This document shows, piece by piece, positions 34,704 to 43,830 of a DNA stretch of 64,000 bases. Position numbers and translations under genes: made by a program. Below the pieces are notes generated by a model. The model saw only the letters and a list, made by a program, of their open reading frames with translations. It had not been told where the DNA came from and made no database searches. Source of the DNA: Sphingopyxis sp. TUF1 (lineage in GTDB: Bacteria > Pseudomonadota > Alphaproteobacteria > Sphingomonadales > Sphingomonadaceae); contig NZ_CP144683.1 of NCBI RefSeq assembly GCF_036687315.1, positions 1,116,001 through 1,180,000 on the forward strand, given 5' to 3'. Positions within the stretch are counted from its first letter, which is position 1. The number at the start of each line of letters is the position of its first letter.

Positions 34704-36215
34704 TCATTTCGGCGACTTGTCGGCGGATTTCGTTCGTCCCCGGACGGGCCGGCCATCACGGCGGTCGCGCCTGATCTCGCCGCCATCGATGAGCAGCGAT
34801 CCCGCGACGAGTACATATTTCATCCCGGTGCTGGGCCGGGCCGGATGGTCGAAATCCGCATGGACCGCGAGCGAAGCCAGATCGAAGGCGACGATATCAG
34901 CGTCCGCGCCCGGCTGGATGCGGCCCTTGCGGCGCATATCCGGGACCGATGGCTCGAGCAGGCGCGCGGGAAGCAGGGTCGCCCGTTCGATCATGTCTCC
35001 GAGCGGGAGCGTTCGACGGTCAAGGACATAGTCCGCGATCACCTTGGTGAAGCTCGCGGCGATCCTCGGATGCGCCATGGCCTCGTCCGGAAGCGGCCAG
35101 CGCGGTGCGGTCAGGGGCTCGTTACCCACAATATAGGGAATCGCGTCGCTCACGATCAGGGACCCGGGAAAGCGGATCGCCTGTTCGATAAAACCGCGCT
35201 GCGTCTCGTCGCGCTCGTCGAGATAATGGATCGCCACGAGCGTAGAGGGAGCCGCCTTGCGCAACCTCTCCAGTTCGGCGCGGTCGCGGACGCGCTCGCC
35301 GGTGGCCACGATCGCAATGTCGCCCGGCTCCAGGTCGAGCAACGGCAGATTGTCGGGATCGAGGAAGGGGGTCGAAATGCGCGTCGACCCGGCCCCCCAG
35401 GGATAGGCTTCGGTCGTGACATGCAGGCCGCGCGCCTGCGCCCCTGCGATCATGGCCAGAATGCGGGGCGTCTCGCGCAGGGCGGAGCTGTTGACGTGAC
35501 AGAGGTGCATTCTCGCGCCGGTGGCCGCGGCGACCCCGATCAACTCGGTGGCGCCTTCGATAACGCCGCGCGGTTCGTGCGTATTCTTCGTCCTGAGATG
35601 CGTGAAGGTCGGCGCATCCCACCGCGCGGCGATGCGCGAGATTTCGAGATATTCGCTGCGGTTGGTATCGGGATGATGACCCAGCGGAAATCCGACGCCG
35701 ATGCCGCCCTCTGCCAATCCTTCGGCCACGAGATCGACGACGCGCCGCGACTCCGCCTCCGGAACTATGCTGTCGGCGCGGCTTCCGAGCAGCGACTGGC
35801 GCGCGCCGAACCAGGACACCGAGAAGCCGTAATTGATGGGCCATCCCGCCGCCGCCATGCGCTCGTAGCTCGCGCCGACAGGCCAGGCGCCGATTTCCAG
35901 TTCAAGTGCCGTGGTCACGCCGTCATGCGCCTGCATCCAGGCGGACGGGATGGTCATGGCGTGGGAATGAACATCGATGAAGCCCGGGGCGACGACGAGA
36001 CCGGAGGCGTCGATCTGTCGCTTCGCCGCGAGCGGACGACGCGATATGGTGACGATCCGTCCGTCCCTTATTCCGATCGAGCGGATCGCATCGAGCCGGG
36101 TTTCGGGGTCGATGACGCGGCCATTGTTGATCGCGACGTCGAACGTCGCTGCTGCCAGCGCGGGCTGGCTTGCCAGACAGAATGCGATCGAGGTGTACAG
36201 AAATCTCTTCATCAT
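34704..36215 (-). CDS. Periplasmic N-acyl-D-amino-acid deacylase family amidohydrolase
   Basis: 503 residues from ATG 36215 (GGGAGG upstream). Signal peptide to about residue 21 (LASQPALA). Amidohydrolase TIM barrel: metal motif GFIDVHSHAM, TFTHLRTKNTHEPRG, MHLCHVNSSA, and a C-terminal beta sandwich (GRIQPGADADIVAFD). The D-aminoacylase/dihydroorotase-like family removes N-acyl groups from D-amino acids, or acts on N-terminal D-residues. The start overlaps the stop of the symporter gene (ATGA), so the two are translationally coupled. Export to the periplasm is unusual for D-aminoacylases. Confidence 0.86.
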   Translation of the reverse strand: MMKRFLYTSIAFCLASQPALAAATFDVAINNGRVIDPETRLDAIRSIGIRDGRIVTISRRPLAAKRQIDASGLVVAPGFIDVHSHAMTIPSAWMQAHDGVTTALELEIGAWPVGASYERMAAAGWPINYGFSVSWFGARQSLLGSRADSIVPEAESRRVVDLVAEGLAEGGIGVGFPLGHHPDTNRSEYLEISRIAARWDAPTFTHLRTKNTHEPRGVIEGATELIGVAAATGARMHLCHVNSSALRETPRILAMIAGAQARGLHVTTEAYPWGAGSTRISTPFLDPDNLPLLDLEPGDIAIVATGERVRDRAELERLRKAAPSTLVAIHYLDERDETQRGFIEQAIRFPGSLIVSDAIPYIVGNEPLTAPRWPLPDEAMAHPRIAASFTKVIADYVLDRRTLPLGDMIERATLLPARLLEPSVPDMRRKGRIQPGADADIVAFDLASLAVHADFDHPARPSTGMKYVLVAGSLLIDGGEIRRDRRDGRPVRGRTKSADKSPK

Positions 36216-37465
36216 GCAGCGCCTCCCAAGGCAGGGGATTTCTCGCCAGGGTCCGGGTTCGGTTCGCGGCGGCCGATGACCGATGTCGCGAGGGCGTTGC
36301 CAACGACGTTGGTCGCGGTGCGCCCCATGTCGAGAAGCTGGTCGATCGCCATGATCAGCATCAGCCCGGCCTGGGGGAGTCCGAACGGGTCGAGTATGCT
36401 CGCAAGCACGACGAGACTCGCGCGCGGCACCGAGGCCATGCCTTTGGAAGCAATCAGAAGCATGAGGGCGAGCAGCATCTGGTCGCCGAACCCCAGCGGC
36501 ACGCCGCAGGCCTGTGCGATGAAGAGCGCACCCAGCGTCATGTACATCATCGAGCCGTCGAGATTGAATGCATATCCGAGCGGCAGGACGAAGGACGACA
36601 CGGGCCTCGGAATGCCGAAGCGGTCGAGGGCCGCGAGCGTGCTGGGGAGCGTCGCTTCGGACGAAGCGGTTGCGAAGCCGACGAGAACCGGCTCCCGGAT
36701 TTCCCGCGCCAGCACCACCGCGCGGCGCCGAAAAATCGCGAAGGCCACGATCGCGAAAAGCAGCCACAATATGGCGAGGCCTGCGTAGAAAAGGGCGGCG
36801 AAGCGTCCCACGCCGAAGAGCACTTCGGGGCCGTTCATGGCGACAAGATGCGCCATCGAGGCAAAAGCCGCGAGCGGGGTCAGACGCATCACATAATGGG
36901 TCACCTTCATCATCGCGTCGGTGAGGACGTCGAGAGCCGTGAGCAACGGTCCGGCCGAAGACCGCATCGAGCCGAGGGCGACGCCGAGGAAGATCGCGAA
37001 GACAACGATCGCGAGCACGTCGTTGCGGGCCATCGCCTCGAAGATCGACTGCGGAACGGCATGAGCGAGAAAGCTCTTGGCGTCGAGCGAGCCGGACGGG
37101 ACGGGCCCGGCCGATGCCGGGACGTCCAATGCGAGCCCGTCTCCGGGGCGAAACAGGTTACCGAGCAGCAGACCCAGCCCGAGCGAGACCGCCGAAGCGG
37201 CGAGAAACCAGGCCATTGCCCGGATTCCGATCCGGCCGACGGCCCCCGCATCGCCGAGCCTCGCGATGCCGGTCACGAGCGTCGCGAAGACAAGCGGGGC
37301 GATCACCATTTTCAGGAGCCGCAGAAACGTGTCGGTAACAAGCGAGAGCGCGCCTCCGATCGCGTCGAGGCGCGGCGGGCTGGCCACGAACAGATGGAGG
37401 AGCCAGCCAGCCGCGACGCCGAGCAGCATGCCTGCGACGATCAGAAGGGCGAACCGGCGTTGCAT
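36212..37465 (-). CDS. Dicarboxylate/amino acid:cation symporter
   Basis: 417 residues with the multi-helix sodium:dicarboxylate symporter plan: FLRLLKMVIAPLVFATLVTG, the re-entrant loop ASSEATLPSTLAALDRFGIP, GYAFNLDGSMMY, and MGRTATNVVGNALAT. GltP/DctA/SstT-like carriers import Glu, Asp, Ser, Thr or C4-dicarboxylates with Na+ or H+. Coupled to the deacylase, so it probably imports the amino acid released in the periplasm. Confidence 0.92.
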   Translation of the reverse strand: MQRRFALLIVAGMLLGVAAGWLLHLFVASPPRLDAIGGALSLVTDTFLRLLKMVIAPLVFATLVTGIARLGDAGAVGRIGIRAMAWFLAASAVSLGLGLLLGNLFRPGDGLALDVPASAGPVPSGSLDAKSFLAHAVPQSIFEAMARNDVLAIVVFAIFLGVALGSMRSSAGPLLTALDVLTDAMMKVTHYVMRLTPLAAFASMAHLVAMNGPEVLFGVGRFAALFYAGLAILWLLFAIVAFAIFRRRAVVLAREIREPVLVGFATASSEATLPSTLAALDRFGIPRPVSSFVLPLGYAFNLDGSMMYMTLGALFIAQACGVPLGFGDQMLLALMLLIASKGMASVPRASLVVLASILDPFGLPQAGLMLIMAIDQLLDMGRTATNVVGNALATSVIGRREPNPDPGEKSPALGGAA

Positions 37466-37675
37466 GGGCAGTCAGCCCGCGAGCGCCGGTGCTGCGAGGC
37501 GCGAAACCGCCGTGGCGCCGGGCTGCAGTCGGGTGGAGACTGGGCCGAGGCCTTTGTGCATCATGACGGGTACCCCTGCTGGCAATGCCGACGCGCGTTC
37601 GCTGTCGCGCGCGCTGCGGATTTGGGGATAATGCAGGTCGGAAACGCCCTGACAATTTCGGTATCTTGAAGCAAA

Positions 37676-37695
37676 CATTAAGGTCTGGCTTAATG
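37676..37695. promoter_or_regulatory. Candidate LysR operator upstream of the symporter operon
   Basis: A perfect inverted repeat, CATTAAG (37676-37682) and CTTAATG (37689-37695), around GTCTGG. A closely similar sequence, ATTAAGGCTGGCCTGAATG, lies at 38976-38994 in front of the LysR gene. The two sites bracket the PLP enzyme gene and probably bind the same regulator. Confidence 0.6.
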
Positions 37696-37743
37696 ATCCG
37701 CCGGGGCTCTCCGCACGCCGGATTAGCCTCGGCGGAAGATGGT

Positions 37744-38898
37744 TCACCACCCCCGCCAACGCTCCCAACGGCCTTCGATCCTCCGTCCCCCGGCAGGCGC
37801 CAGATGATAGGCGCCGTGCTGGGCGGCGGTGGCGCACGCGTGGTTCGGCAATATGCGGACCATCGAGCCAATCTGGAGGTCGGGTATCACGGCCGTGCTT
37901 CCCGGCCGCACGCCGATCACCCCATGCTCCTGGTTCGCCTCGAGCATGACAAGATCGGGCCAGGGCCGCCCATCGATGTCGCACACGATGCCATAATGTT
38001 GATCGACGCGCTGCGCCGCCGTGCCGCGGTCGCGTGACATCGCCATCCATCCCGCGTCGACGAGGATGCGGTTCCGGTCGCGCTGGATCGTGTTCACGCT
38101 GGCGAGCACCGAAAGGGCGATGTCGTCGACGGCGCACGCTCCGACCCCGGCCATGACAAGATCGAAAAACACGAAGACGCCGGCGCGCACCTCGGTGACG
38201 CCGGCGAGTTCCTCGGCAAAGAGCGCCGTCGGCGTGGAGCCGAGACTGACATGATCGACCTGGTGTCCCGCGTCGCGAAGGATGTCGGCCGCGGCGAGGA
38301 CGGCGTCGCGCTCCTTGCGGGCATAGTGCCGGATTTCGGCAGTGCTGGTGGAGGCATAGCTGCCTCCGGCATGCGTGATGACACCGGCCGGGCGGATTCC
38401 GCCGCGCAGCTGCTCGGCGATATGTCGAAGCGCCTCGACATCTCCCGGACAGACCCCGGCGCGATGCCCGTCCGAATCGACTTCGATCAGCGCCGGGATC
38501 GGCGTATCTCCGGTACCCGCAACCTGTGAGAGAACCGCCGCCGCTTCTGCATTGTCGACGATCACCTTGAGATCGACGCCGCGCCGCCGCAAGGCCTCGA
38601 CGCGCGCAACCTTGTTGGGCGTCAGCCCAACCGCATAAAGTATGTCACGAAAGCCTGCCGCAGCCAGCTCTTCGGCTTCCTGCAAGGTCGAAACCGTGAC
38701 GGGTCCATGCTCGGCGTCGAGCATGCGCCGGATCACCTCGAACGATTTGGCGCTTTTCACATGCGGGCGAAAGCCGACCTCGAGCGACTTCATCCGGTCG
38801 CGCATGCGGGCGATATTGCGTTCCATCCGCTCCGGATCGAGCAGCAGGGCCGGGGTCTGCAAATCCTCGAAGGCCATGGTTTCGAAATCATTCGGCAC
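37744..38898 (-). CDS. D-threonine aldolase / D-serine dehydratase family PLP enzyme
   Basis: 384 residues from GTG 38898, preferred because AAAGGA lies 8-13 bases upstream; an ATG at 38877 has none. Fold-type III PLP barrel: DLQTPALLLDPERMERNI, PLP Lys48 in RPHVKSAK, and the C-terminal beta domain with the zinc pair His-x-Cys in LPNHACATA, as in eukaryotic-type D-serine dehydratase (DSD1). It should convert D-serine to pyruvate and ammonia, or cleave D-threonine. Divergent from a LysR gene. Confidence 0.9.
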   Translation of the reverse strand: MPNDFETMAFEDLQTPALLLDPERMERNIARMRDRMKSLEVGFRPHVKSAKSFEVIRRMLDAEHGPVTVSTLQEAEELAAAGFRDILYAVGLTPNKVARVEALRRRGVDLKVIVDNAEAAAVLSQVAGTGDTPIPALIEVDSDGHRAGVCPGDVEALRHIAEQLRGGIRPAGVITHAGGSYASTSTAEIRHYARKERDAVLAAADILRDAGHQVDHVSLGSTPTALFAEELAGVTEVRAGVFVFFDLVMAGVGACAVDDIALSVLASVNTIQRDRNRILVDAGWMAMSRDRGTAAQRVDQHYGIVCDIDGRPWPDLVMLEANQEHGVIGVRPGSTAVIPDLQIGSMVRILPNHACATAAQHGAYHLAPAGGRRIEGRWERWRGW

Positions 38899-38975
38899 GC
38901 GGTCAGTCCTTTTTTGTGTCCCCGCCGCTTTACAAAATGGCGAGCCGCGCGCCATGCTCCAGACCTAATCCCGAT

Positions 38976-38994
38976 ATTAAGGCTGGCCTGAATG
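38976..38994. promoter_or_regulatory. Candidate LysR operator overlapping the lysR start codon
   Basis: ATTAAGGCTGGCCTGAATG, sharing ATTAAGG and the TxAATG end with the palindrome at 37676-37695. It lies in the divergent control region of the D-amino-acid dehydratase gene and covers the lysR ATG (38992), a place suited to autorepression. Confidence 0.55.
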
Positions 38995-39897
38995 CTCACC
39001 GCAGAGGATCTGCAACTGTTCGCAACGATCGGCGCCTCCCCTTCGCTTGCCGCTGCGGCCCGAAGCCTGGGGGTCACGCCGCCTGCCGTCAGCCAGCGGT
39101 TGAAACTGATCGAAGGCCGGCTTGGGCTGCGGCTGGTGGAACGAAGCGGCAAGGGGCTCAGGATGACGAGCGATGGCGAACTCATCGTCGCCCGGTCCGC
39201 CGAAATCCTGGGCCAGGTCAGCGAACTCGAGGAAGAACTCGCCGCCCGGCGCGGCGTCGCGAAGGGTAGCCTGCGCATTGTGGCGCCGCTCGGCTTTGGC
39301 CGGCGCTTCATTACGCCGCTGGTCGCGGCCTATCATGGTGAACGCCCGGACATGCGCGTCGAACTGCTGCTCTCCGACCGGCCCGGCATCGATCTGAGCA
39401 CCGCCTGCGACATATTGATCCGGATCGGCGAGCAACGCGACAGCGACGAGATCGCAACCGTGCTCGCGCCGAACCGGCGTATCCTTTGCGCGGCGCCCGC
39501 CTATCTGGCCCGCTGCGGTACCCCGACAACGCCGAGCGACCTGCTTGCCCATCGCTGCATCGCGCTTCGGGAGAATGACGAGGATGTCACTTTATGGCGG
39601 TTTCGCAGCCGGCAAGACAATGCGGTCAGCGTTCGCGTCCCCGCCGTCCTTTCCAGCAATGACGGCGAGGTCACCAAGGCCTTGGCGCTGGCAGGGCTTG
39701 GCGTCACGATAAGGTCGGAATGGGACGTGTCCGAGGATTTCCGGCGCGGCGACCTTATTCCCCTCCTAGAGGACTGGGCGCTCCCCGACGCGAACATAAC
39801 GGCGCTGCTCGGGCCCAAAGGCGCGAGGTCGGCGCGGGTGAGCGACTTTCTCGGCTTGCTGCGCAAGTCGCTGAAACCGGTCCCCTGGCGATACTGA
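38992..39897 (+). CDS. LysR family transcriptional regulator
   Basis: 301 residues. The N-terminal winged helix (DLQLFATIGASPSLAAAARSLGVTPPAVSQRLKLIEGRL) and a type 2 periplasmic-binding-like effector domain follow the LysR plan. The start codon lies within 100 bases of the divergent D-amino-acid dehydratase start and inside a candidate operator. It probably controls the D-amino-acid module in response to a substrate. Confidence 0.92.
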   Translation: MLTAEDLQLFATIGASPSLAAAARSLGVTPPAVSQRLKLIEGRLGLRLVERSGKGLRMTSDGELIVARSAEILGQVSELEEELAARRGVAKGSLRIVAPLGFGRRFITPLVAAYHGERPDMRVELLLSDRPGIDLSTACDILIRIGEQRDSDEIATVLAPNRRILCAAPAYLARCGTPTTPSDLLAHRCIALRENDEDVTLWRFRSRQDNAVSVRVPAVLSSNDGEVTKALALAGLGVTIRSEWDVSEDFRRGDLIPLLEDWALPDANITALLGPKGARSARVSDFLGLLRKSLKPVPWRY

Positions 39898-39935
39898 TCA
39901 GCGATGTCCCGGCCATCACCGGTCGCGATGCGCGG

Positions 39936-41231
39936 TCAGAAGAAGGTCGCGATGATGTCCACGACGCGGTCCTCGTCATCCACTTCGTAGAGAAAGCGCC
40001 ACTTGTCGAAGGTGGTGCAGGGATGCGAGATGCCGAAAGCCAGATGGTCGCCAAATCGCAAATCTGCCGCGGGAGGCAAAGCGAGATGGGCATGTTGATC
40101 CGAAAGGCGGTCGACCCGGATTCCCGCATCGCGGGCAGCGTCGAATGCTCGGCCATCCCGCCAGCCCGAGAGCACCACCGGAAGATCGATATCGTGCGAG
40201 ATATCGCGCTTGCCGATATTCGCAAAGGCCCAGGCTTCTTCAGGCCGCGACTGGACGCTCGCCCAGACTTGGAGCGCATTTTCCAACCGTCCTTCCACCG
40301 GAGCCGCGCCCCGGCGTTGCAGCAGCCTCTGGAAGGCGACTTCATAATGATGGGCATCGTGACTAATGTAGCAGCCGCTGCGCAGGACGACGAGCTTGTC
40401 GTTGCCAGGATCGATCGCCTGGAGCCGCGATGCCGCCATGTCGAAGAAGCGTGAACCGCCGGCCGAAAGGATGACGGGCGCGCCGGACCGGAACAGGCCC
40501 TCCCCGCCGATCCGGACGGAAACCTCCTCGACGAGATCGAACAGGCTCGCGACATGCGGTTCCATCGCTTCGTCGGTGCCGCCAGGCAATACGCCTTCGA
40601 AGGTCGCAATACCGGCAAGCGCCACGCCGTCCCGCACCGCGATGTGCCTGGCGAGGTCGAGCGCAGACTCCGGGGATCGGACCCCGGTACGCGCCGAGCC
40701 GACGCCGATCTCGAGAAGAAGGGGAATCGGCCGATCGAGGCCGACCTCTGTCGCGGCGGCGGCAAGCAGGTCAGCGCCGGCCGGTGAATCGACGAAGACG
40801 GCGACGTCGAAGCCCGGATCCTCGCACAGTTCGATTGCGAGCCAGCGCGCGTCGGCCTCCGACACGATCTGGTTGGCGAAGAGCACACGCGGCACGCCGA
40901 AGCGCCGATAGCTGCGCAGATGCGCCATGGTCGCGCACGTAATGCCCCAGGCGCCGCTCCGCAGTTGCCGGTCGAACAATTGCGGTGCCATCGTCGTCTT
41001 GCCGTGCGGACAGAGGACCACATCCGGCATCGCGTTGATGAAGCGCGCCATCCACGCGTCATTATTCTCGAGCGCGGAGCGGCGCAGCACCGCAAATGGC
41101 GGAACGATATCCTTGTGGAGCTGCCAGCCCTTTGTCCGGGCCTCGCGGAGCGACATTTCCGGCATATCGGCCGGAAAGCCCTTCATTCCGGGGCCAATGA
41201 TCATATTTTCTATCGAAGCAAGATCGAGCAC
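39936..41231 (-). CDS. D-serine deaminase-like PLP enzyme (second paralogue)
   Basis: 431 residues from GTG 41231, chosen for the GGAGG 6 bases upstream; a TTG at 41258 is the alternative. Fold-type III barrel with PLP Lys in PHGKTTMAPQLF and the zinc pair His-x-Cys in ISHPCTTFDKW, as in DSD1-like amino-acid deaminases. It is a different subfamily from the 37744-38898 protein and may act on another D-amino acid. Convergent with the LysR gene, downstream of the TonB receptor on the same strand. Confidence 0.87.
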   Translation of the reverse strand: MLDLASIENMIIGPGMKGFPADMPEMSLREARTKGWQLHKDIVPPFAVLRRSALENNDAWMARFINAMPDVVLCPHGKTTMAPQLFDRQLRSGAWGITCATMAHLRSYRRFGVPRVLFANQIVSEADARWLAIELCEDPGFDVAVFVDSPAGADLLAAAATEVGLDRPIPLLLEIGVGSARTGVRSPESALDLARHIAVRDGVALAGIATFEGVLPGGTDEAMEPHVASLFDLVEEVSVRIGGEGLFRSGAPVILSAGGSRFFDMAASRLQAIDPGNDKLVVLRSGCYISHDAHHYEVAFQRLLQRRGAAPVEGRLENALQVWASVQSRPEEAWAFANIGKRDISHDIDLPVVLSGWRDGRAFDAARDAGIRVDRLSDQHAHLALPPAADLRFGDHLAFGISHPCTTFDKWRFLYEVDDEDRVVDIIATFF

Positions 41232-41328
41232 GACATCCCTCCAGGGTGTAGAAACCAAAGGGAGCGCCGACGTCTGTATGATCGCCGGCGCTCCCCTCAG
41301 AAGCGCGATACGGGGAGAGCGCGCGCGC

Positions 41329-43653
41329 CTAGAAGTCGATCATCGCGCGGGCGCCGATCGTCCGCGGACGCATGACATAGCCGAAGCCGGCATTGTTGTT
41401 CGTCAGGCCGCGCCACACATATTTGTCGACGCCCGTGATGTTGTTGGCGAAGATCTCGACCTTCAGATGTTCGCGCTTGAAGCCTGCGCGAAGGTCGATC
41501 TTCATATAGCCTCCGGCCTTGGTGAGCGGGCTCTCGGCCAGATCGCCATAGAAGGTGCTGCGATAGATCGAGTCGCCGCGAATGAACGCTTCCCAGTCAC
41601 CGAGCGGAAAGTCGAACTGCGCACCGAGATTGGCGTTCCACTTGGGCGAGCCCGGAAGGCGATCGCCCTTCACGGCGTTGAGGGTCGGGACGTCGGTCGC
41701 GAGTTCCGCATCGACATAGGAAGCGCCCGCGTCGATCCGGAAGTTATCGGCGACGCGGATCGAGGTCTGGACTTCGACCCCCTGCGACTCCGCCGCGCCG
41801 GCATTGGCCACGTAGAAATAGGAGGCCGATCCGCACTGGACGCGCGCATTGGTTGGCACGCCGTTCCAGTTGGTCTTGTAGGCCGCGGCGTCGATCGACA
41901 GGCCCCCGTTGAAGCGGCGCAGCTTGGCGCCGATTTCATAGGTCTCGGTCGTGTCGGAGGCGATTTCACGCGTCGAGGCGATCGAGATATTGGTGCCGTC
42001 GACCGTCCCGTCATTATTGACGTCGCACACCGCGGGAAGCAGGCCCACCGCGGGGCGACCGAGGCGGAAACCCTCCGCCCAGCTCGCATAGAGATGGGTG
42101 TTGCTGTCGGGCTTGTAGCTGACGCTCGCCTTGAAGGTCTGGCCCGATTTCGAGATCGAGGTATCCGAGATGTTCGGATTAGTGAGCGAGCGGCCTGCGA
42201 ACCAGCCGCTCGATTCCGAACGGTTGCTTTTGTCGTAATTATAGGCGCGGCCGCCGACGAGCACCGAGAGGGTGTCGGTGATATTATAGGTCAGCTCGCC
42301 GAAGCCCGCGATCTGCTTCTGGGTGCGATAGGTGTCGTAGACGCCGGCGAGGACATTGACCTTGTCGCCCACCGGGCTGAGGGCAGCGCTTCCGGTCGAG
42401 AAATAATCCTCGTTGCCGACATCGTCGAGCTTCTCATAATAGACACCGCCGAGGAACTGGAAAGGTCCATCCAGCTTCGAAGCAAGGCGAAGTTCGCCCG
42501 TCAGGCCATCATGGTTTGCATATTGGCGGAAGCCATAGGCGCGGCCAGCCTGCCCGCCTTGCGTGCGAAGCGACCAGGAATTGATCTTGGAAAGCGATCC
42601 GGTGAGAACGGCCCAGTCCAGGTCGACATTGGCGGTTGCGTTGGCGATCTGCAGCTGGCTGTCGAACACGCCGTCGCCCGGGCGGTTGGCATATTCGGGG
42701 CGAACGCTGAATTGGGCGTAAGTGTAGTTTCCGCCGGTCATCGAGTAAGCGAAGCCATCCTGCTCCGCCTTCTGGATCGCGTAGGAGAAGGTAACATCGA
42801 CCGTGCTGCCGGGCTGGAAGCCGACCGCGATCCGCGCCCCTTCGATCACGGTCGCGCCGCGATCCTTCAGACTGACCGCGCGCGATTGCGCTTCGGCGCC
42901 CAGCGTCGCGGCATAAGCCTGGAGCGTGGGGTCGGTGGCGGCATTATTGGCATAATAGCCGCTGTCGTCGATACGATAAGCGACGGCACGCACCGCCATC
43001 CGATCCTTGACCAGCGGGATATTGACCACCCCCGAAATCATCGTGTTGGTGCTGCCGCGCTTCGCGGTCTGCGACACGGTGCCCGAAATCGAGCCTTCGA
43101 ACTGGCCGACATTCGGTGCCTTGGGAATGGTGCGAACGGCGCCGCCGAGCGAGGAGTTGCCGAACGACGTGCCCTGCGGGCCGCGCAGCACTTCGACCCG
43201 CTCGATATCGACGAGTTTGAGATCGAGACCAGCGCCGCCAAGCAGGCCTGCCGAGGTCGTCGTGGGTGTTTCGCCGAAATAGGTCGCGACGGTGGTGCCC
43301 GCCCCGAAATTCTGGGCCTGCGGCGAGGTTTCGATGCCGCGGATCACGATGGCGTTCTCGACTGCGCTCCGTTCCTGGAAGCTGACGCCCGGAACCCCCG
43401 CGAGATAGTCGTCCATCCCTTTTGCGCCGCGATTCTCCAGCGACTCGCCGCTGATCGCCGCCACGCTGATAGGAACATCGAGAATACGTTCGGCGCGCTT
43501 CGTCGCGGTAACGACAATTTCGCCCGATTCATCCGACTCTACGGCACCCGCTTCCTTATTCGGCGCCTGCATTGCGAAGGCAGGACTTGCGCATATCGCG
43601 AGCGCTATTGTTCCGGCCAGCGATCCATGCAGAAGGATATTTTTCACGTTCAT
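41329..43653 (-). CDS. TonB-dependent outer-membrane receptor
   Basis: 774 residues from ATG 43653 (AGGGGG upstream). Signal peptide (ICASPAFA end), TonB box EIVVTATKR, plug domain (VPISVAAISGESL, VEVLRGPQGTSFGNSSLGG) and a 22-strand barrel ending ARAMIDF with terminal Phe. It imports a scarce or large substrate using TonB energy. No FecI/FecR neighbours. Its setting among exported peptidases and D-amino-acid enzymes points to a peptide or siderophore-like ligand, which is inference. Confidence 0.95.
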   Translation of the reverse strand: MNVKNILLHGSLAGTIALAICASPAFAMQAPNKEAGAVESDESGEIVVTATKRAERILDVPISVAAISGESLENRGAKGMDDYLAGVPGVSFQERSAVENAIVIRGIETSPQAQNFGAGTTVATYFGETPTTTSAGLLGGAGLDLKLVDIERVEVLRGPQGTSFGNSSLGGAVRTIPKAPNVGQFEGSISGTVSQTAKRGSTNTMISGVVNIPLVKDRMAVRAVAYRIDDSGYYANNAATDPTLQAYAATLGAEAQSRAVSLKDRGATVIEGARIAVGFQPGSTVDVTFSYAIQKAEQDGFAYSMTGGNYTYAQFSVRPEYANRPGDGVFDSQLQIANATANVDLDWAVLTGSLSKINSWSLRTQGGQAGRAYGFRQYANHDGLTGELRLASKLDGPFQFLGGVYYEKLDDVGNEDYFSTGSAALSPVGDKVNVLAGVYDTYRTQKQIAGFGELTYNITDTLSVLVGGRAYNYDKSNRSESSGWFAGRSLTNPNISDTSISKSGQTFKASVSYKPDSNTHLYASWAEGFRLGRPAVGLLPAVCDVNNDGTVDGTNISIASTREIASDTTETYEIGAKLRRFNGGLSIDAAAYKTNWNGVPTNARVQCGSASYFYVANAGAAESQGVEVQTSIRVADNFRIDAGASYVDAELATDVPTLNAVKGDRLPGSPKWNANLGAQFDFPLGDWEAFIRGDSIYRSTFYGDLAESPLTKAGGYMKIDLRAGFKREHLKVEIFANNITGVDKYVWRGLTNNNAGFGYVMRPRTIGARAMIDF

Positions 43654-43830
43654 ATGGCCCCCTAATTTCGATTTGGGCGCTTCAGCATCGATACAGCTCG
43701 TGCCGGATGTTTGCGCGTCATCGGAATGCAACAAAGCAGGGTCCACGACAAATCCGTAATTTTGAAGCGACACTTGCGGCAGAGCAAAGTTTCGCCGCGA
43801 TCGCCGAGAAGCGAAACGAAGCCGCTCCCG

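Noticed and set aside
34476-36788. Long plus-strand open frame opposite the deacylase gene
   Set aside because: It lies against a clear amidohydrolase with metal motifs, and its product is Arg/Gly-rich shadow sequence with no start signal.
37472-37564. 30-codon minus-strand frame (MMHKGLGPVSTRLQPGATAV...) just before the symporter gene
   Set aside because: It has only a weak ribosome site and no recognisable features or second copy. It could be a leader peptide but cannot be supported from sequence alone.
40927-43665. Very long open frame (over 900 codons) on the plus strand opposite the TonB receptor
   Set aside because: It is antisense to a receptor with full signal peptide, TonB box, plug and barrel. 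The translated product is Arg/Asp/Ile-rich and unlike any protein family; such frames arise because stops are rare opposite GC-rich codons.
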